DNA of 19,453 bases from Hirudo medicinalis (GCA_011800805.1 MPNW01000271.1:72310-91762); one strand, 5' to 3'; positions 8,153 to 19,026 are shown, numbered from the stretch's first letter. The notes: generated from the letters alone by a model not told the origin. Made by a program: numbers and translations.

Positions 8153-10370
8153 CTAAGCCCTGACACCCAGGGTTGGTCGCGGTGCATAGAACAAGGCAGG
8201 TTGGTTCCACCCGGTCAACTGCGGTTGAACAACACTGAAATTCTTAGGAGAATAAATTCCGTAAGCCGGAACCATGGCTGTCCTTATCCTCGATGCGTAG
8301 GCCACGTTGGGATAGACGACGTTAGCAGGGAAGTTGGTTGCCGTGACGACTGGAGCGACCGGCGTCATGGCAGCTGGTGTGGTCGCCACGGTTGGTTGAG
8401 TTGATTCTTCTTCCTCCACGTACTCAACGTACTCAACATCTTCATACTGAATTGATGGAATCGTAATGCTTAGCTTGTAAAGGTTTCTTGTGAAGTTGTT
8501 AAATATCGCGAAAATTTATTTTTAAAAAAGTATTATTATTATTATTATATATATTATATTATTATATTAAAAGTGCTATTAGTAATACTTTTAGTCAACT
8601 AGTTTATTATTTAACTACTAATTAAATAACTTGCAGCTAAGAGTTACTGCTATTGATATTGTTGTTATTAGTTCAATCGTTAGCGGCCAGTTTTTGCTGT
8701 AACTGTCAACATTCATTTGAATATGAAAGCACAGCCTTTATTCAAAATTCACTCAGTTGAAAGATCCGTCTACAATGCTTTTATGTACAATTCGTCAAAT
8801 CAAATAAATAAAATAAAATTGATCAAATGAAATAAATATTTCTTCGGCTGTTTATTATGTTTGGGATTCTTTGCATAATTTGTAAATTCAGATAATTTTT
8901 AAAGGAATTTGTGACACAACTAAACTGTTATTATAAATTATGAAAATGTTAAACTTTAATATAAATAAAAACTAATATAGATAAATTAAGCACACAACAA
9001 GTTTAATTGGAAAAATATTAATCAGAAACTATTAAATACTAATTCTCCCAAAAAAACTTTCCGAGTGCCTACGACCCATCGAATTACGTACAAAAACCTT
9101 TAAAAAGATCAAATAAACTCCATTTAATATCCGACTAAATTAATAATCTCAATTAAATCGATTAATTTTATTTGTTTTGTATTGATTTGAATCAAACATA
9201 AAAAAAAACAAAACAGACCTCCCCAGACCATTCCTTGCAGAAGATCTCGTTGTAAATGAAGAAACAGATTCCAAGTTCCAAGAAACCGAGGACGATGATT
9301 GTTATTGGAATCGGCAGCTTGTCATAAGTTCCGTTGAACCACATTCGATTGTTGGCATTCTGTAGGAGTGCAAATAAGTGCTCAATCTTTCAAATGCAAA
9401 TGAAGGTTGCCTAATCGTGATCACCTCGAGGAATCTATTATGTACCGTAAGTATGACTGAAAGCGTAAATGCATTGGCATTGGGGGCTCCAATTTGGAGG
9501 TGCCAAGATTTGAAAGTATATCTCCTTAAGGACTCCGTTCATCGCGAATATTATGTAGTTAATTAGAGTTAATTAACAGTTCAAAAGTAAAGTCGTCAAA
9601 AGTTAACTTAAAAGTTTCAAATCACCTTAACCACTTCGACAATGGTCAGAGATATCATCAGCGGAACGAAAAAGAAGAAAATGGCGTTGAGAAACCAGTT
9701 GTGAAAGCATCCCTGGTAAATTAAACGTTTATTTGTACTTAATAATATTTAAAGTTTGTATTTATTTGGTTTCTTGATTAAGAACAAAACACTTCAATAA
9801 CAATTTGTTGATTAATTGATATTGGATTAATTAGTAATACCTACAATAATCATTATTAATCATACTCCATGAAATCAATTCGTGTCTCATACCGGTCTCT
9901 GCATGTTGATGCTCCAAGCTATTGCCCACAATCCCAACATGAAGACCTAAAAATGTGTTAAGCAAATAAATTTGTTAGCAAAAAGACATTCTTGAGATTC
10001 AATTTTTTGGACCACTTTGACAAATTTATTAAAATGAACTAAAATGTATGGTTAAAAATGAATTTAAACAGTATTAATGAACTAGAATTCCGATTGGCTA
10101 ACAAAAATCGATGCCCATATTCCTGATGCAACCCAGGTCCATGTATAAGGCTCGACGGAGCAGTCAGCGCCACTCCCGCTGCAGTAGAAGTACGTCACCA
10201 ATATGTCGGCAATGGTCAGGGCAATTGTCAGAATCGACGTCACAACGAGCAGGTAACCCATTGACCTGACGCAGGCAAAGTTTATGCCTAAAATGTGGAA
10301 TAAATCGGATGAAAAAGTCCGTAATCCTTTTTAAGACTTTTCAGAGCTTACCGTTATAAGGCCCGCACAT
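8153..10370 (-). CDS. gene B: four-transmembrane protein with Tyr/Glu-rich and Pro-rich tail
   Basis: Six exons join in phase: 10352-10370, 10103-10287, 9893-9946, 9626-9712, 9219-9359, 8153-8446, giving 259 aa ending in TAG. The start is MCGPYN followed by a phase-1 GTAAGC donor. Four hydrophobic helices are visible: SMGYLLVVTSILTIALTIAD, a helix from ASGIWASIF into VFMLGLWAIAWS across a phase-0 intron, NAIFFFFVPLMISLTIVEVV, and LPIPITIIVLGFLELGICFF. The cytoplasmic-looking tail begins YEDVEYVEYVEEEES and continues Thr/Pro/Ala-rich with several tyrosines. The layout resembles MS4A/TMEM196/TMEM212-like or MARVEL four-TM proteins, but I cannot assign a family. It is divergent from FBXO16, with 817 bases between start codons. 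Gene A has a paralogous exon. The last donor, GTCTGT, is unusual. Confidence 0.85.
8531..8567. repeat. (ATT)n/(AT)n low-complexity tract in gene B intron 5
   Basis: A run of ATT triplets passing into TATATATT. The intron 8447-9218 is otherwise AT-rich without visible features. Confidence 0.8.
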
Positions 10371-10986
10371 ATTGTAAATTTAGGAGAACTACGGCTATTG
10401 AAAATCTGGAGGAACCTCAAGAATACGCGAAACGAAATTCCCCTGATTTCACTCTTCGAAAGTCGAACTCAAAAGTTTTGACTCAAAACCTCTTACAAAA
10501 CTTCTCTCAGCAATAACCGTCTTACCCGAAATGCTTTGGGCGTGCAGCTGAAAAATGTCGACAAAAGACTTCTTATACTTCGTGAGCCATTGTTCTTCAG
10601 TCGAGTCAAGTTCGATCGAATGAATTATGAATGTCAATAGACGTGAGGATCTATTTTAGTAAAAGGCGTATTTTAGAATTTCAATTCAAATGGCAGCTTT
10701 GAATTGGGGTGGATTTGGCTGTATGTTCCATTGATTATCTCCAAAAAATAAATTAAGACAAGACGCCTTGCCATTTCTAAGAAACGCCTTTAAATAAAAA
10801 TATAAAAAATTTTATATGTTATCGATCATATATCATATATATATCAGCTATGCTTTCCCCTCCCCATTATCACAATTGTGACATTAGTCGGCTGCAATTC
10901 ATGATAAACATTAAACCCCTATAAATTAATGTTATGTTATGTAATGTTACCCACTAGCTTAAATGGTTTCCTTAGAAATGGCGGAC

Positions 10987-11005
10987 GATGGTGACTTCCA
11001 CCATC
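10987..11005. repeat. short perfect inverted repeat between gene B and FBXO16
   Basis: GATGGTG and CACCATC flank a five-base spacer (ACTTC). It lies in the divergent intergenic region 10371-11187, about 180 bases before the FBXO16 start. It could be a regulatory site or chance. The rest of that region is AT-rich (TATATATATC near 10835-10850) with no exon seen. Confidence 0.4.
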
Positions 11006-11187
11006 ATGTCATGAAATCCAAAGCATCAAAATTTTCTTAATCAATGTTCTGCTAACTTTTTAGTTTTTAGTTTAAATTAAATCAATTATGAACGGAATTA
11101 ACTTTTAATTCCAAAGTTGTCCTCTAAGTATTCATTAGTTACGTTTGGACACACTTGTTGTTAAGCAGGGAAAGTATTTTTTCCGAA

Positions 11188-12768
11188 ATGTCTAAACTCG
11201 CCAAGAGTAAAAGCACCTGGACTCCATTAAACAATGCCGAAATGAATCTTAAAGTTGTTTCATTTGTATTAGAAAACTTAGACTAAACAAGATTGTAAAA
11301 CTATCCTTATATTCGTAGATGTACAATGAAAGAAGGACATTAACAAACAAATGGGTAACAATTCCTAGTAAAAGTCATTTATATTTACACATATTTCATA
11401 AATCTGTTACATCCATTTTCCAGTTTGTCAAATGGAATGAAGAACAGAAGATGCAGGTCATTGAGGACCTCATCAGCCAAATGAAGCCAAAACAAATTGA
11501 ACGGACGATGGGCGTTTTGTTGAAACATAAAAAATTTTTCCATGAAGACTTTACAAGATGTCTCCCGAGGGTTATATCCATCTACATATTTAACTTTCTT
11601 GACCCAAGATCATTATCAAGATGCGCTCAAGTTAGTCTTACAATATCACAAAGTTTTAATTCATGAATTCATTTCAATTGAAATATCATAGGACATGACC
11701 TTAATGTAATGAAATCATTTTAGAGAATGGCATAAATGCTTCTAATAACATCTCTATTTTTATTGGACTTGGTATCAATGAGGTTTACAAACTGAAAAGT
11801 GTCTGGAGGCATTTGCAAGAAATGCAATCCATAAAATCAAATGCATCCTGACACCTTTACAACCAAAGCATTTAGAATGGCAAATAATGTCCTAATAACC
11901 AAAGAATCATATACCCGACTACATTAATCGAGTTTATTAACCGTTTCTGCATCGGTATTTCCCCCCTCGTAGGTGTGTTGGCATTGGAAATGGATATCAG
12001 AGTTGGACCAGTTGTGGATGAAGAAGTGCCTCAGACTTGGATGGATGATGCCAACCCATCGAAGCAACCACCAGGAGATGGGATCATGGAAGGGTTATTA
12101 CATTGAAAACATAACAGCTTTCAAGGCAACTGTTCAACTGGTTAAGATGAATGCTTTTTTTACAAGCAATTATTTTATTTTTTACAAACATAAATGTTTA
12201 ATTCCCATTAATTATCTATTATTTAGTGAAGGAATTATGCTCGAGTCTACATTCTTATGGTGGTTTTTTGCATGTCAAAGGTGCATTTGGTATGTAATGG
12301 TGTGGTATGCATTTGATTCCTTAAACAATTAATTCAGTCTTTTCAATGTCTTGTTTCAAATTGCATTTGAACCTCCAAAAATTTTAAATTATATCAGACT
12401 GCAAGGAAGATTTCTGCACGTGAGATAGCAGAAGTGAGGGCCTCTCCCATCAATGGAGAAAAATCCTCAAGAAAATCATCAGCTAATAAGAGGCCCCCTT
12501 GGAAGGGCTCTGATCCAACCCCAAAAGATACATGGAGGAACAATTACTTGGACAATGAGGACGAAGTTGAAAAATATAACAGGATGTAAGTATCTATTAA
12601 TGTTTTCTAATTTCTTTGACATAAATCTCCTAGACAAAGACATCATTCTTCGTTGATGATTAAATCAAATTTTGCAGAAGGAAGCTTGGTATCTACAGCT
12701 ACGTATTTGATGACGTACAGAAACAGTTGAGACCCAAGCCAGGGAGCGTGACAAAGCCAATGTTGTAA
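11188..12768 (+). CDS. FBXO16: F-box only protein 16 orthologue
   Basis: Six exons join in phase: 11188-11253, 11319-11354, 11424-11630, 11973-12140, 12398-12585, 12678-12768, giving 251 aa (human is about 290). F-box proteins are substrate adaptors of SCF ubiquitin ligases and bind SKP1 through the F-box. STWTPLN near residue 9 and NERRTLTNKW match the human N-terminus. The F-box is at about 80-125: LPRVISIYIFNFLDPRSLSR then CAQVCWHWKWISELDQLW, nearly identical to recalled human residues. RPPWKGSD (191-198) and NNYLDNED match the human C-terminal PPWRSSD...FNYLDN block. No WD40 or LRR domain is present. The exon-1 donor GTTGTT is weak but gives an ungapped match. Exon 4 may instead end at a GC donor, AAG|GCAACT, five codons earlier. 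The C-terminus after 221 is less certain. Confidence 0.9.
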
Positions 12769-13217
12769 ACAGCTGTTTTACTCCACCTCAATAATTCTGG
12801 AAACTTCAATGTTGTCATAAATCAATATTCACTCACTATTTTTTGATAGTTTCAGAGACTTTGGCAAAGAGATTAAAAATCATGAACTTATCCTAGTTCC
12901 TTGTTACAAAAGCGCATCTTAACTGCTCTGCGGATTATTAATGAACTGTTCAATAGCCCATAGCAGAGTCGTTCGGCACGTTATTTAACTATTTAAGTCA
13001 ATTACAACATAATCACGTGTCCCGGCCTGAAATCGGGCCATTTACCAGGTCAATATCCCTATCACCTCTAACCACCACCCCTAGCACCTGAATGCTTCCT
13101 CAACTCCAGTATTTGAACCATGCAAATGGAAAACTTATTGTATTCATCCAGATGGCTTTATCAACACAACCAGAATAAGCAAAACCTTTGATTATCATTT
13201 AACTGATACTTTCCACC

Positions 13218-13223
13218 AATAAA
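13218..13223 (+). terminator. poly(A) signal candidate for FBXO16
   Basis: AATAAA on the plus strand, 450 bases after the stop. The stretch 12769-13217 would be 3' UTR; I see no further exon there. Confidence 0.45.
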
Positions 13224-13299
13224 TTGCATCTTCCATTAACCAAGCAACCAAATCCCAATCAAACCTCTACCACAAGCTACCTGGCCACAGAACAAAGTA

Positions 13300-13305
13300 T
13301 TTATT
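13300..13305 (-). terminator. poly(A) signal candidate for p23
   Basis: AATAAA on the minus strand, about 490 bases past the p23 stop. With the plus-strand signal at 13218-13223, the two convergent transcripts would end within about 100 bases of each other. The open frames between 13379 and 13679 would then lie antisense to p23 3' UTR. Confidence 0.4.
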
Positions 13306-13792
13306 GTTATGCCCCACTATTCTGCATTGGAAATTCAAAACGGCACGACATTGCAGATGTTAAGGCACCGCATCTACGATGGGAGGAGCCGAACATCTGT
13401 GCGAAAGGTTTGACCAATCATCGGAGCACATGACGAGGACAGAGACGATAGAGTATTCATGCTGGCAGAAAAGTAACGATGCGTGCGATCGGCCAAGCTT
13501 CTCGAGACGACACGAAGAGGAAGAAAGTGGAATCACGTCGGCCCAGGCAAAATATCATCTTAACACCAACAGAGAACGTCGATTGTCCGATAAAAATTCA
13601 TTTAACAAAGACAGTCACAACTCAAGATATTCTTCGACCTGAGAATCATTCAAGATCTGGCATCTCTGCAAATGAATAACGTGTTAACACAACATCTCAT
13701 CAGTGCTAACATCAATTACTAAATAATATTACTAATTAATATGCAGAAAGTTTAGCCACATAGGCAACATTCATTAACATTTGAAACTTGTG

Positions 13793-15138
13793 CTAACCTT
13801 CATCATCGCTGTCTTCCTCATCATTCTGTAAAAAATGAAATTCATTAATTCTTGGCCAGTATCAACAAATCCAAGTATTAAGTGCAACTCCAAGCATCTC
13901 TTTGCATAAAAAGTAATGCTGCCCTTAACGACCACGAAGCTCAAAGATTTATCAACTCACTGCCAACTCGTCCCCAGCACCCTTGAAGCTGCCCATGTCG
14001 CTCATCATCTGAGGTGAAATGTTTTGTTCATCATACTTTGATATCAATTCGTTATCCATCAGATAACTGGTTAGTCTGACTAGTTACGTTAAAGGCACAA
14101 AATTGCAAACCATTTAAACTTATTATTCATCACAATCTCTCAGAGTAAGTCACAAATACATCAGGATGCAAAATCAAAAACAAAGTCTCACATCTTCGAA
14201 CGCCATGTCTTTTGACTCATCAACATCAGAGTCGTCCTCATCCCTCCACTTGTCAAAATCTGTCTTCAACCAGTGAACCTGAGCAAGAATGTGGGAACCT
14301 TTAGTCGTGCGAAAAGCTTTGCTAAGCTAAAGTTTGAACCAACCTTCGTCTTCTCTTTCAGCAGACGTGGCCAGAAGGGACCGGACTCCTTCTTGAAAAC
14401 CACAAGTTGAATGTGACGAGAAAGTACAGCAAACTTTGATTTCTGAAAAGTAGTTGAGTATGACAAAATGTTTTACCAATGTAAGAGTTTTAGCAGCATG
14501 AATTACCTCCGCATCAATTTCACCATAGAATTCTAACGTCAGCTCATAATGTAGACAATCTTTGTTGCCAGTACCTCTGCAAAAAAAGCAAATATCTAAT
14601 GGATGCCCTAAAAATTGTCACAATCCCAAGCTCAACATACTCAAAATGCAATTTGTTGACATCAAATTTGATTGCTGGGCTCTTGCAGTCTTCCACATTG
14701 ATGGTAAGGTACAGCTTGTCCTTTCTTTGAGCCCACTGGACTGAGGGAACATGTCTACAAAGTTCAAATGAGATTGCAAATTGCTATGATCATTTTTGTA
14801 ATAAAGTTTACTGAAAACCATTGTTAAATAACTCAAATGACATTTAAATTTTCTAATATGCAATTTCATCCAACAAGAGAAATTTTAAAATAAATAAATA
14901 AATCGCAGCTTCCGGAACTATAATTAATAAGACATAAAAGAAATAATTTTAACTCGGCAGTTTTAACTTTCGAAAGATATATTGACTCAAACACCTAGTG
15001 ACATGCTGTCAGCCTACGAGCGAACGTTCCAGAAAAACATGTCAGAACCACCCTTAAAACTAATGCAGCAATAAATACAACCTGATCGCAACTATGGAAA
15101 ACTTAAAAATCAAATTAAACCAACTTCTCATTTGCCAT
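13793..15138 (-). CDS. PTGES3: Hsp90 co-chaperone p23 (prostaglandin E synthase 3 family)
   Basis: Seven exons join in phase: 15125-15138, 14641-14754, 14507-14576, 14344-14442, 14192-14278, 13961-14008, 13793-13825, giving 154 aa (human 160). p23 binds the ATP-bound, closed Hsp90 dimer in the cytosol and stabilises client complexes. The CS-type beta-sandwich is recognisable: VPSVQWAQRKDKLYLTINV near residue 7, then DVNKLHF, then FWPRLLKEKTK and VHWLKTDFDKWRDEDDSD, matching recalled human WPRLTKERAKLNW...DFNNWKDWEDDSD. The acidic tail (SDVDE, NDEEDSDDEG) is the family's unstructured chaperone tail. The 14-base first exon (MANEK, G at -3 and +4) is inferred from phase and uses a GTTGGT donor, as exon 4 also does. 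The stop TAG follows DDEG directly; the human tail goes on with KMPDLE. Exon 1 is the least certain part. Confidence 0.92.
15021..15035. promoter_or_regulatory. heat-shock-element-like site in p23 intron 1
   Basis: CGAACGTTCCAGAAA contains three alternating five-base units in the pattern nGAAnnTTCnnGAAn (GAA 15022-15024, TTC 15027-15029, GAA 15032-15034), the canonical binding site of heat-shock factor. It lies within the first intron, about 105 bases downstream of the p23 start. p23 works with Hsp90, so heat-shock control is plausible, but this is inference. Confidence 0.5.
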
Positions 15139-15214
15139 CGCTAAAATAGAAAACCCCGACTCGGTCTACGAATGAAACAAACTTCCGGACAAAGTTGCCG
15201 CTGTCAAGATGCCT

Positions 15215-15222
15215 TTCTAGAA
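15215..15222. promoter_or_regulatory. second HSE half-pair upstream of p23
   Basis: TTCTAGAA is a tail-to-tail pair of heat-shock units, followed by ACGAA. It lies 77 bases upstream of the predicted p23 start codon, in the expected promoter region. Confidence 0.35.
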
Positions 15223-15317
15223 ACGAATAAGCCCATCCAAAGTACCCTAAACATAATATTAATAATTTTATAAAAATTTTAAACCTTAAAATTTTTTATA
15301 ATATATATAATTATTTT

Positions 15318-15362
15318 GTAAAGTAATTTTGAGAATCTATATATATCCTCAAATTACTTTAC
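15318..15362. repeat. long imperfect hairpin
   Basis: GTAAAGTAATTTTGAG (15318-15333) is inverted as CTCAAATTACTTTAC (15348-15362). The arms match across 15 base pairs with one bulged base, and the 14-base AT spacer is AATCTATATATATC. It sits in the intergenic stretch 15139-16643 between p23 and gene C, which is otherwise AT-rich and holds only a SINE tail. It may be a MITE-like fold-back or a hairpin RNA; no coding sequence overlaps it. Confidence 0.75.
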
Positions 15363-15738
15363 TGGAATGCATTTTAGAAATTATCTTTATATAAACAATA
15401 ATATTTATATTAAATAATTTTGAGTTTTTTTATGTTACGACATTGTAATTTTGTAGCACTTTGGAATAAGACCTCTAACAATTAACTTTAATCAAGTTAC
15501 ACAAATTTAAAGCATACTATTCAAAGTTTGAAATTAAAAAATTACAAACAATAAAAAGAAGCAATAAATTTAAATATCTAAGAAATGTTTGGTTTTATTA
15601 GTTAGAAAAATATACTACCTACGTACACTGGCGAACCATTTTATCATGTACAAGTTCAAACCAGACATCACATCAAAATGTTGGCATTGTCTCAAGCCTG
15701 AATGAATGTTATGTAACCGATACATTCAAATATATTTA

Positions 15739-15774
15739 GGCCTCTGACGCTATGCACATGGCGCCTTATAAATT
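15739..15774 (+). mobile_element. SINE 3'-tail fragment (copy 4)
   Basis: GGCCTCTGACGCTATGCACA then TGGCGCCTTATAAATT matches the end of the 171-342 element (GCGCCTCTGACGCTAGGCTT then ATGGCGCTATATAAATG). It is followed by ATTATTATTATATATA, like other copies whose tails run into ATT repeats. Confidence 0.6.
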
Positions 15775-16545
15775 AACTATTATTATTATATATAAACGAT
15801 TTTTACACCATGGTGGCAATCGACTTACAAGGCATTTTCCCCTGTAAAAGTAATTTGAAGCATGTTATGTTTCGAACTCATGTAGCTCTGCTGTGGCACA
15901 AAAACTTCGATAGTTTTGTAGCCTATGAATCAATCTTAGAAAACTTTAAGTTTATTGCATTTCACAATAAATGGTAGTTGTAAACATCTTAATGGTAAAT
16001 GTAGGAATATGAAAAGGAAACAAATATATGATGATATGTAGTATTTTTACTCTATTGTCATTATCTCAAAAGTGCCAATTTGAGTTACAGAGCCATTATG
16101 CATTATTTTTCGCTGATTTTTTCCTAAGATTGGAAAATGATTAAGCTACAGGTTTACAACATATCATAATTCTTAAACCACTATAAATAAATATCAAATT
16201 AAGTTACAAGTTGAGAATTTTAGTAGTAAAAGATATTTAGTAAAATAGCTAAGAATTTCTGAAAATTAAACATTGGCCATTCCATTGCAGCTTATAGAGG
16301 CCTTACATAGCAAAGGTTTGTAGTTTGGAAGTCTTACATTTAAGTAAATTTATTACTGCTTCATCATTTAACAACAAAAACACCAACAATTTGTTAAACT
16401 TAAATCACTAATTACAGCCTTTTAATTTATTTACATGAAATTTCAACTTGGATGAATTACTTTGTTGTATCTTATTTTAAAAACATCAGCAAACATTGAG
16501 TAGTTTCAATGAATTCGCGTGGAATCGCTGTAAAATATATTCTAT

Positions 16546-16551
16546 TTTATT
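16546..16551 (-). terminator. poly(A) signal candidate for gene C
   Basis: AATAAA on the minus strand, about 95 bases after the TGA stop of gene C. This is a typical distance. Confidence 0.55.
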
Positions 16552-16643
16552 AATCGTTCCATTCAGTTTGATTGAATTAACTTTAAAAATACTTGCAACT
16601 GCTTTTTAATAACGCAAAAAGCGATATTATTTCGAAAGATAGT

Positions 16644-18307
16644 TCACTCCAAGCCGCAAGCCGCCATAACTGTTTGGTTGTTGGCGGCGACGTGAGATGA
16701 ATCTTCCGACGGATGGATGTTGCTGCTGTCGTTTTGCAGATCTTGGAAGGGAAGGCTGTAGTCCTCCGCGTAGTCTTCGTTGAAGGTCATCTGGAAAAAT
16801 TTGGGGCTCAAAGAATGAATGAATGAATGAATGAATGAATGAATTGTTCTAACGAAAAATCGAGAAATGCTTAAACAATTGCAGAAGAGATGCACTTAAC
16901 CATTTGTCAAATCTAATCGAATCTTTGGGTCGCTCCGTCAAAAATTATTGATGACCAGTTCGGTTGGGATGCTTTACTAGTTAGTTACTAGTTATTTGAT
17001 AAAGGATGACAATCTAAGTCACTCACGTCATCTGAAGTTGTAGTAGGTACTCCGTGACCTGCGCTATCTTTTTTCTTGAAAATGACAGAAAAAGTAACAA
17101 CATGAGTCAATTAACGGTATCCACAACTTAATTATCACACAATTTACAAAATTCAAGCTTGAAATATAATTTAAATTAGCATTTAACTCTTCAGCTCTCT
17201 TTTTTTTTCCTTCAGTTTGAACATCCTTCCCGCTTACACCAACTCACCACGCAGGCGACGATGCAAGCGAATACGACATGGAAGATGATGTAGATGCTGG
17301 CAAAGAAAGCACAGGCACACAAGTCCAAGGAACTGACGAGGTTCTGATTGCAGTTTGTAGCCATGTAGATGTAATAAGCCAGTGCGTGCCAAATGCAGAT
17401 TATCGACAATATGCCCATCAGCCCAAGGATGTATCTGTCCTGGAAATTACATGACGGTGACAACATCGTGACAATGACAGCATCGTGACAATTACAGCAC
17501 GACGGAAAATCGTTGGCGAATGTGTTTGAAGTTGGATGGTCGGAGTAATGAATGTCACTCAATTTTCTGAAATTGATATTTTCGTTCGTCTTGCTATAGT
17601 CGCTGTCATCATCGTTGATAACACGGTAACACGGTGAGAACGATGGCACGGTGGGGTGGTAGCGTGGTTATAATGTTACCACAAATATTGTGTAGCATTG
17701 GTTACTGAAGCGATCATTCTTAATTGCAATGGTGATACATGCTATGCCTATTTTGAATGCGATAATGGCGACACAACGTAATGTTATTGACGCATATCGA
17801 CAACATTAGTGATGGCCAAATGGTTGTTGCAATGCACAAAAATTAATGGCGATATGCGCCGAACTCGTTCGACATCGTTGTTATGCAACTTGTTCGTTTG
17901 TGGTTCAATTTTCCATTGTACATTTTTTTCTTTAGCTTCGGGTAGAGGTGCATGTGTCTATTTCCATATCTATTTTCATTATTTCTGCATTTGCACTGAA
18001 CAGGCTCAAAATTAGAAACCATAGCTGCGACTGGTCTGTAATTTGCCAAAAATGTCTCTTTGTCATATTTCTCATTTTTGTTGCTCACGAAGTTCGTTCC
18101 GTGTTTCTAGCTCGATCATTACGTCGTTATTATTGTTAAAATAGATATCCGCCATTAGCAGGTAAAATATTAATTTTTCGCAACAAAAACAATCAAATTG
18201 TCGGTGATTAAAACTCACAAATGCATTTTACATACCGTATAAACAGCCAGGTATAGAAAGTTCAAGACAAAATTAATGACATACTCGTAATACTTGTGAT
18301 CCAAACT
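16644..18307 (-). CDS. gene C: multi-pass membrane protein, C-terminal four exons (partial)
   Basis: Four phase-0 exons (18236-18307, 17248-17439, 17027-17074, 16644-16790) join into 152 aa ending in TGA. Visible are three hydrophobic helices: YVINFVLNFLYLAVY, RYILGLMGILSIICIWHALA and LDLCACAFFASIYIIFHVVF. A lysine-starting linker (KKDSAGHG) and an acidic tail (MTFNEDYAEDYSLPFQDLQN, then Ser/Asn-rich) follow. All junctions have good signals (GCAG, TTCCAG, TTCAAG, TTCCAG acceptors; GTATGT, GTGAGT, GTGAGT donors). The N-terminal exon or exons were not found and may lie beyond the window or within 18436-18600. The shape suggests a four-TM protein, like genes A and B, but I see no convincing sequence match to them and no family. 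The function is unknown. Confidence 0.65.
16813..16844. repeat. (GAAT)8 microsatellite in gene C intron
   Basis: Eight GAAT units. On the gene C strand this is ATTC, the motif of the array at 1-126. It lies 22 bases upstream of the last exon's acceptor. Confidence 0.95.
17459..17504. repeat. 17-bp tandem repeat in gene C intron
   Basis: GACAACATCGTGACAAT (17459-17475) and GACAGCATCGTGACAAT (17476-17492) differ at one base, and a partial third copy follows. It lies beside the acceptor of the exon at 17248-17439. A wider degenerate set of ACGGTG/GATGGC words extends to about 17660. The open frame through it (to 17649) continues the exon only because no stop intervenes. Confidence 0.75.
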
Positions 18308-18324
18308 CTGCTTTTGCATACGAA

Positions 18325-18397
18325 TTTATTATTATTATTATTATTAGTGTTGTTATTATTATTATTATTATTATTATTAGTGTTATTATTATTATTA

Positions 18398-18434
<37 letters not shown>
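18325..18434. repeat. (TTA)n microsatellite with interruptions
   Basis: About 110 bases of TTA units with GTG and CAT interruptions, immediately upstream of the first visible gene C exon. It produces artefactual poly-Asn and poly-Ile open frames on the minus strand. Confidence 0.95.
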
Positions 18435-18435
18435 C

Positions 18436-18596
18436 CAAAACGTTGAAAAGGAAATTATAAGAGTGCAGACGATACAAAGCACACAAAATTCGAATATTTG
18501 AGACGAAGAAATATTGGATTCAACTTGAGCGAACCAACAAACGCTGTTTGTTGAAATCTGTTTGCAACAATTAAGTGGACCATGAGAGAATGGAAT
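18436..18596 (-). other. open frame upstream of gene C, possible exon
   Basis: A minus-strand frame without an ATG runs from a TGA near 18598 into the (TTA)n tract. It contains ISTNSVCWFAQVESNISSSQ and then a hydrophobic run, FEFCVLCIVCTLIISFSTFW, with a CAAACAG acceptor-like site just before ISTN. If it were a gene C exon it would supply a first membrane helix. I found no donor that is both strong and in phase 0. The remaining 18600-19026 stretch shows nothing. Confidence 0.2.
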
Positions 18597-19026
18597 TCAT
18601 ATCATCGATAAGGACACCTGCTGGAATCATTTGGAAATTCAAATTTGAGGAAACAGCAAATATTTCATAACCTGACAACGAATTTTTAATTAAGAGGTTT
18701 AGAAAATCTCTCAACAAGAGCTCCTTGGAAATTATTGGCACTACTGTAGCTTAATATCCATTTTAATATGCATATTTATCTCTGGATGGAATCAATATTA
18801 ATGTAAAAATTATTTAATAAAATGTATGTAGTTTAAAGTTAAAATCAGAAATTTTGACGTTAAAAATGTCGATTTATCGCTAATAAAAATTATTATTGAA
18901 AATAATAAAATGAATTTTGTATAATAAATGATGAAATGAACATAATAAATGAATAATACAATTTACATTTATATGTAAAAAATCGAATTCAAAGCAAAAA
19001 TCTTGTAATATTTCTTTGAAAGGAGT

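Noticed and set aside
13224..13679. Overlapping plus-strand frames after FBXO16, with an exon-like stretch from 13369
   Set aside because: The frames lie beyond a poly(A) signal at 13218 and in the likely 3' UTR of p23. The only intron joining them would be about 60 bases, and no FBXO16 similarity is seen.
17212..17649. 145-codon frame read as one exon
   Set aside because: Only 17248-17439 is bounded by good splice sites and hydrophobic. The rest runs through a tandem repeat and intron.
18262..18486. Poly-Asn and poly-Ile open frames
   Set aside because: They come from translating the (TTA)n microsatellite.
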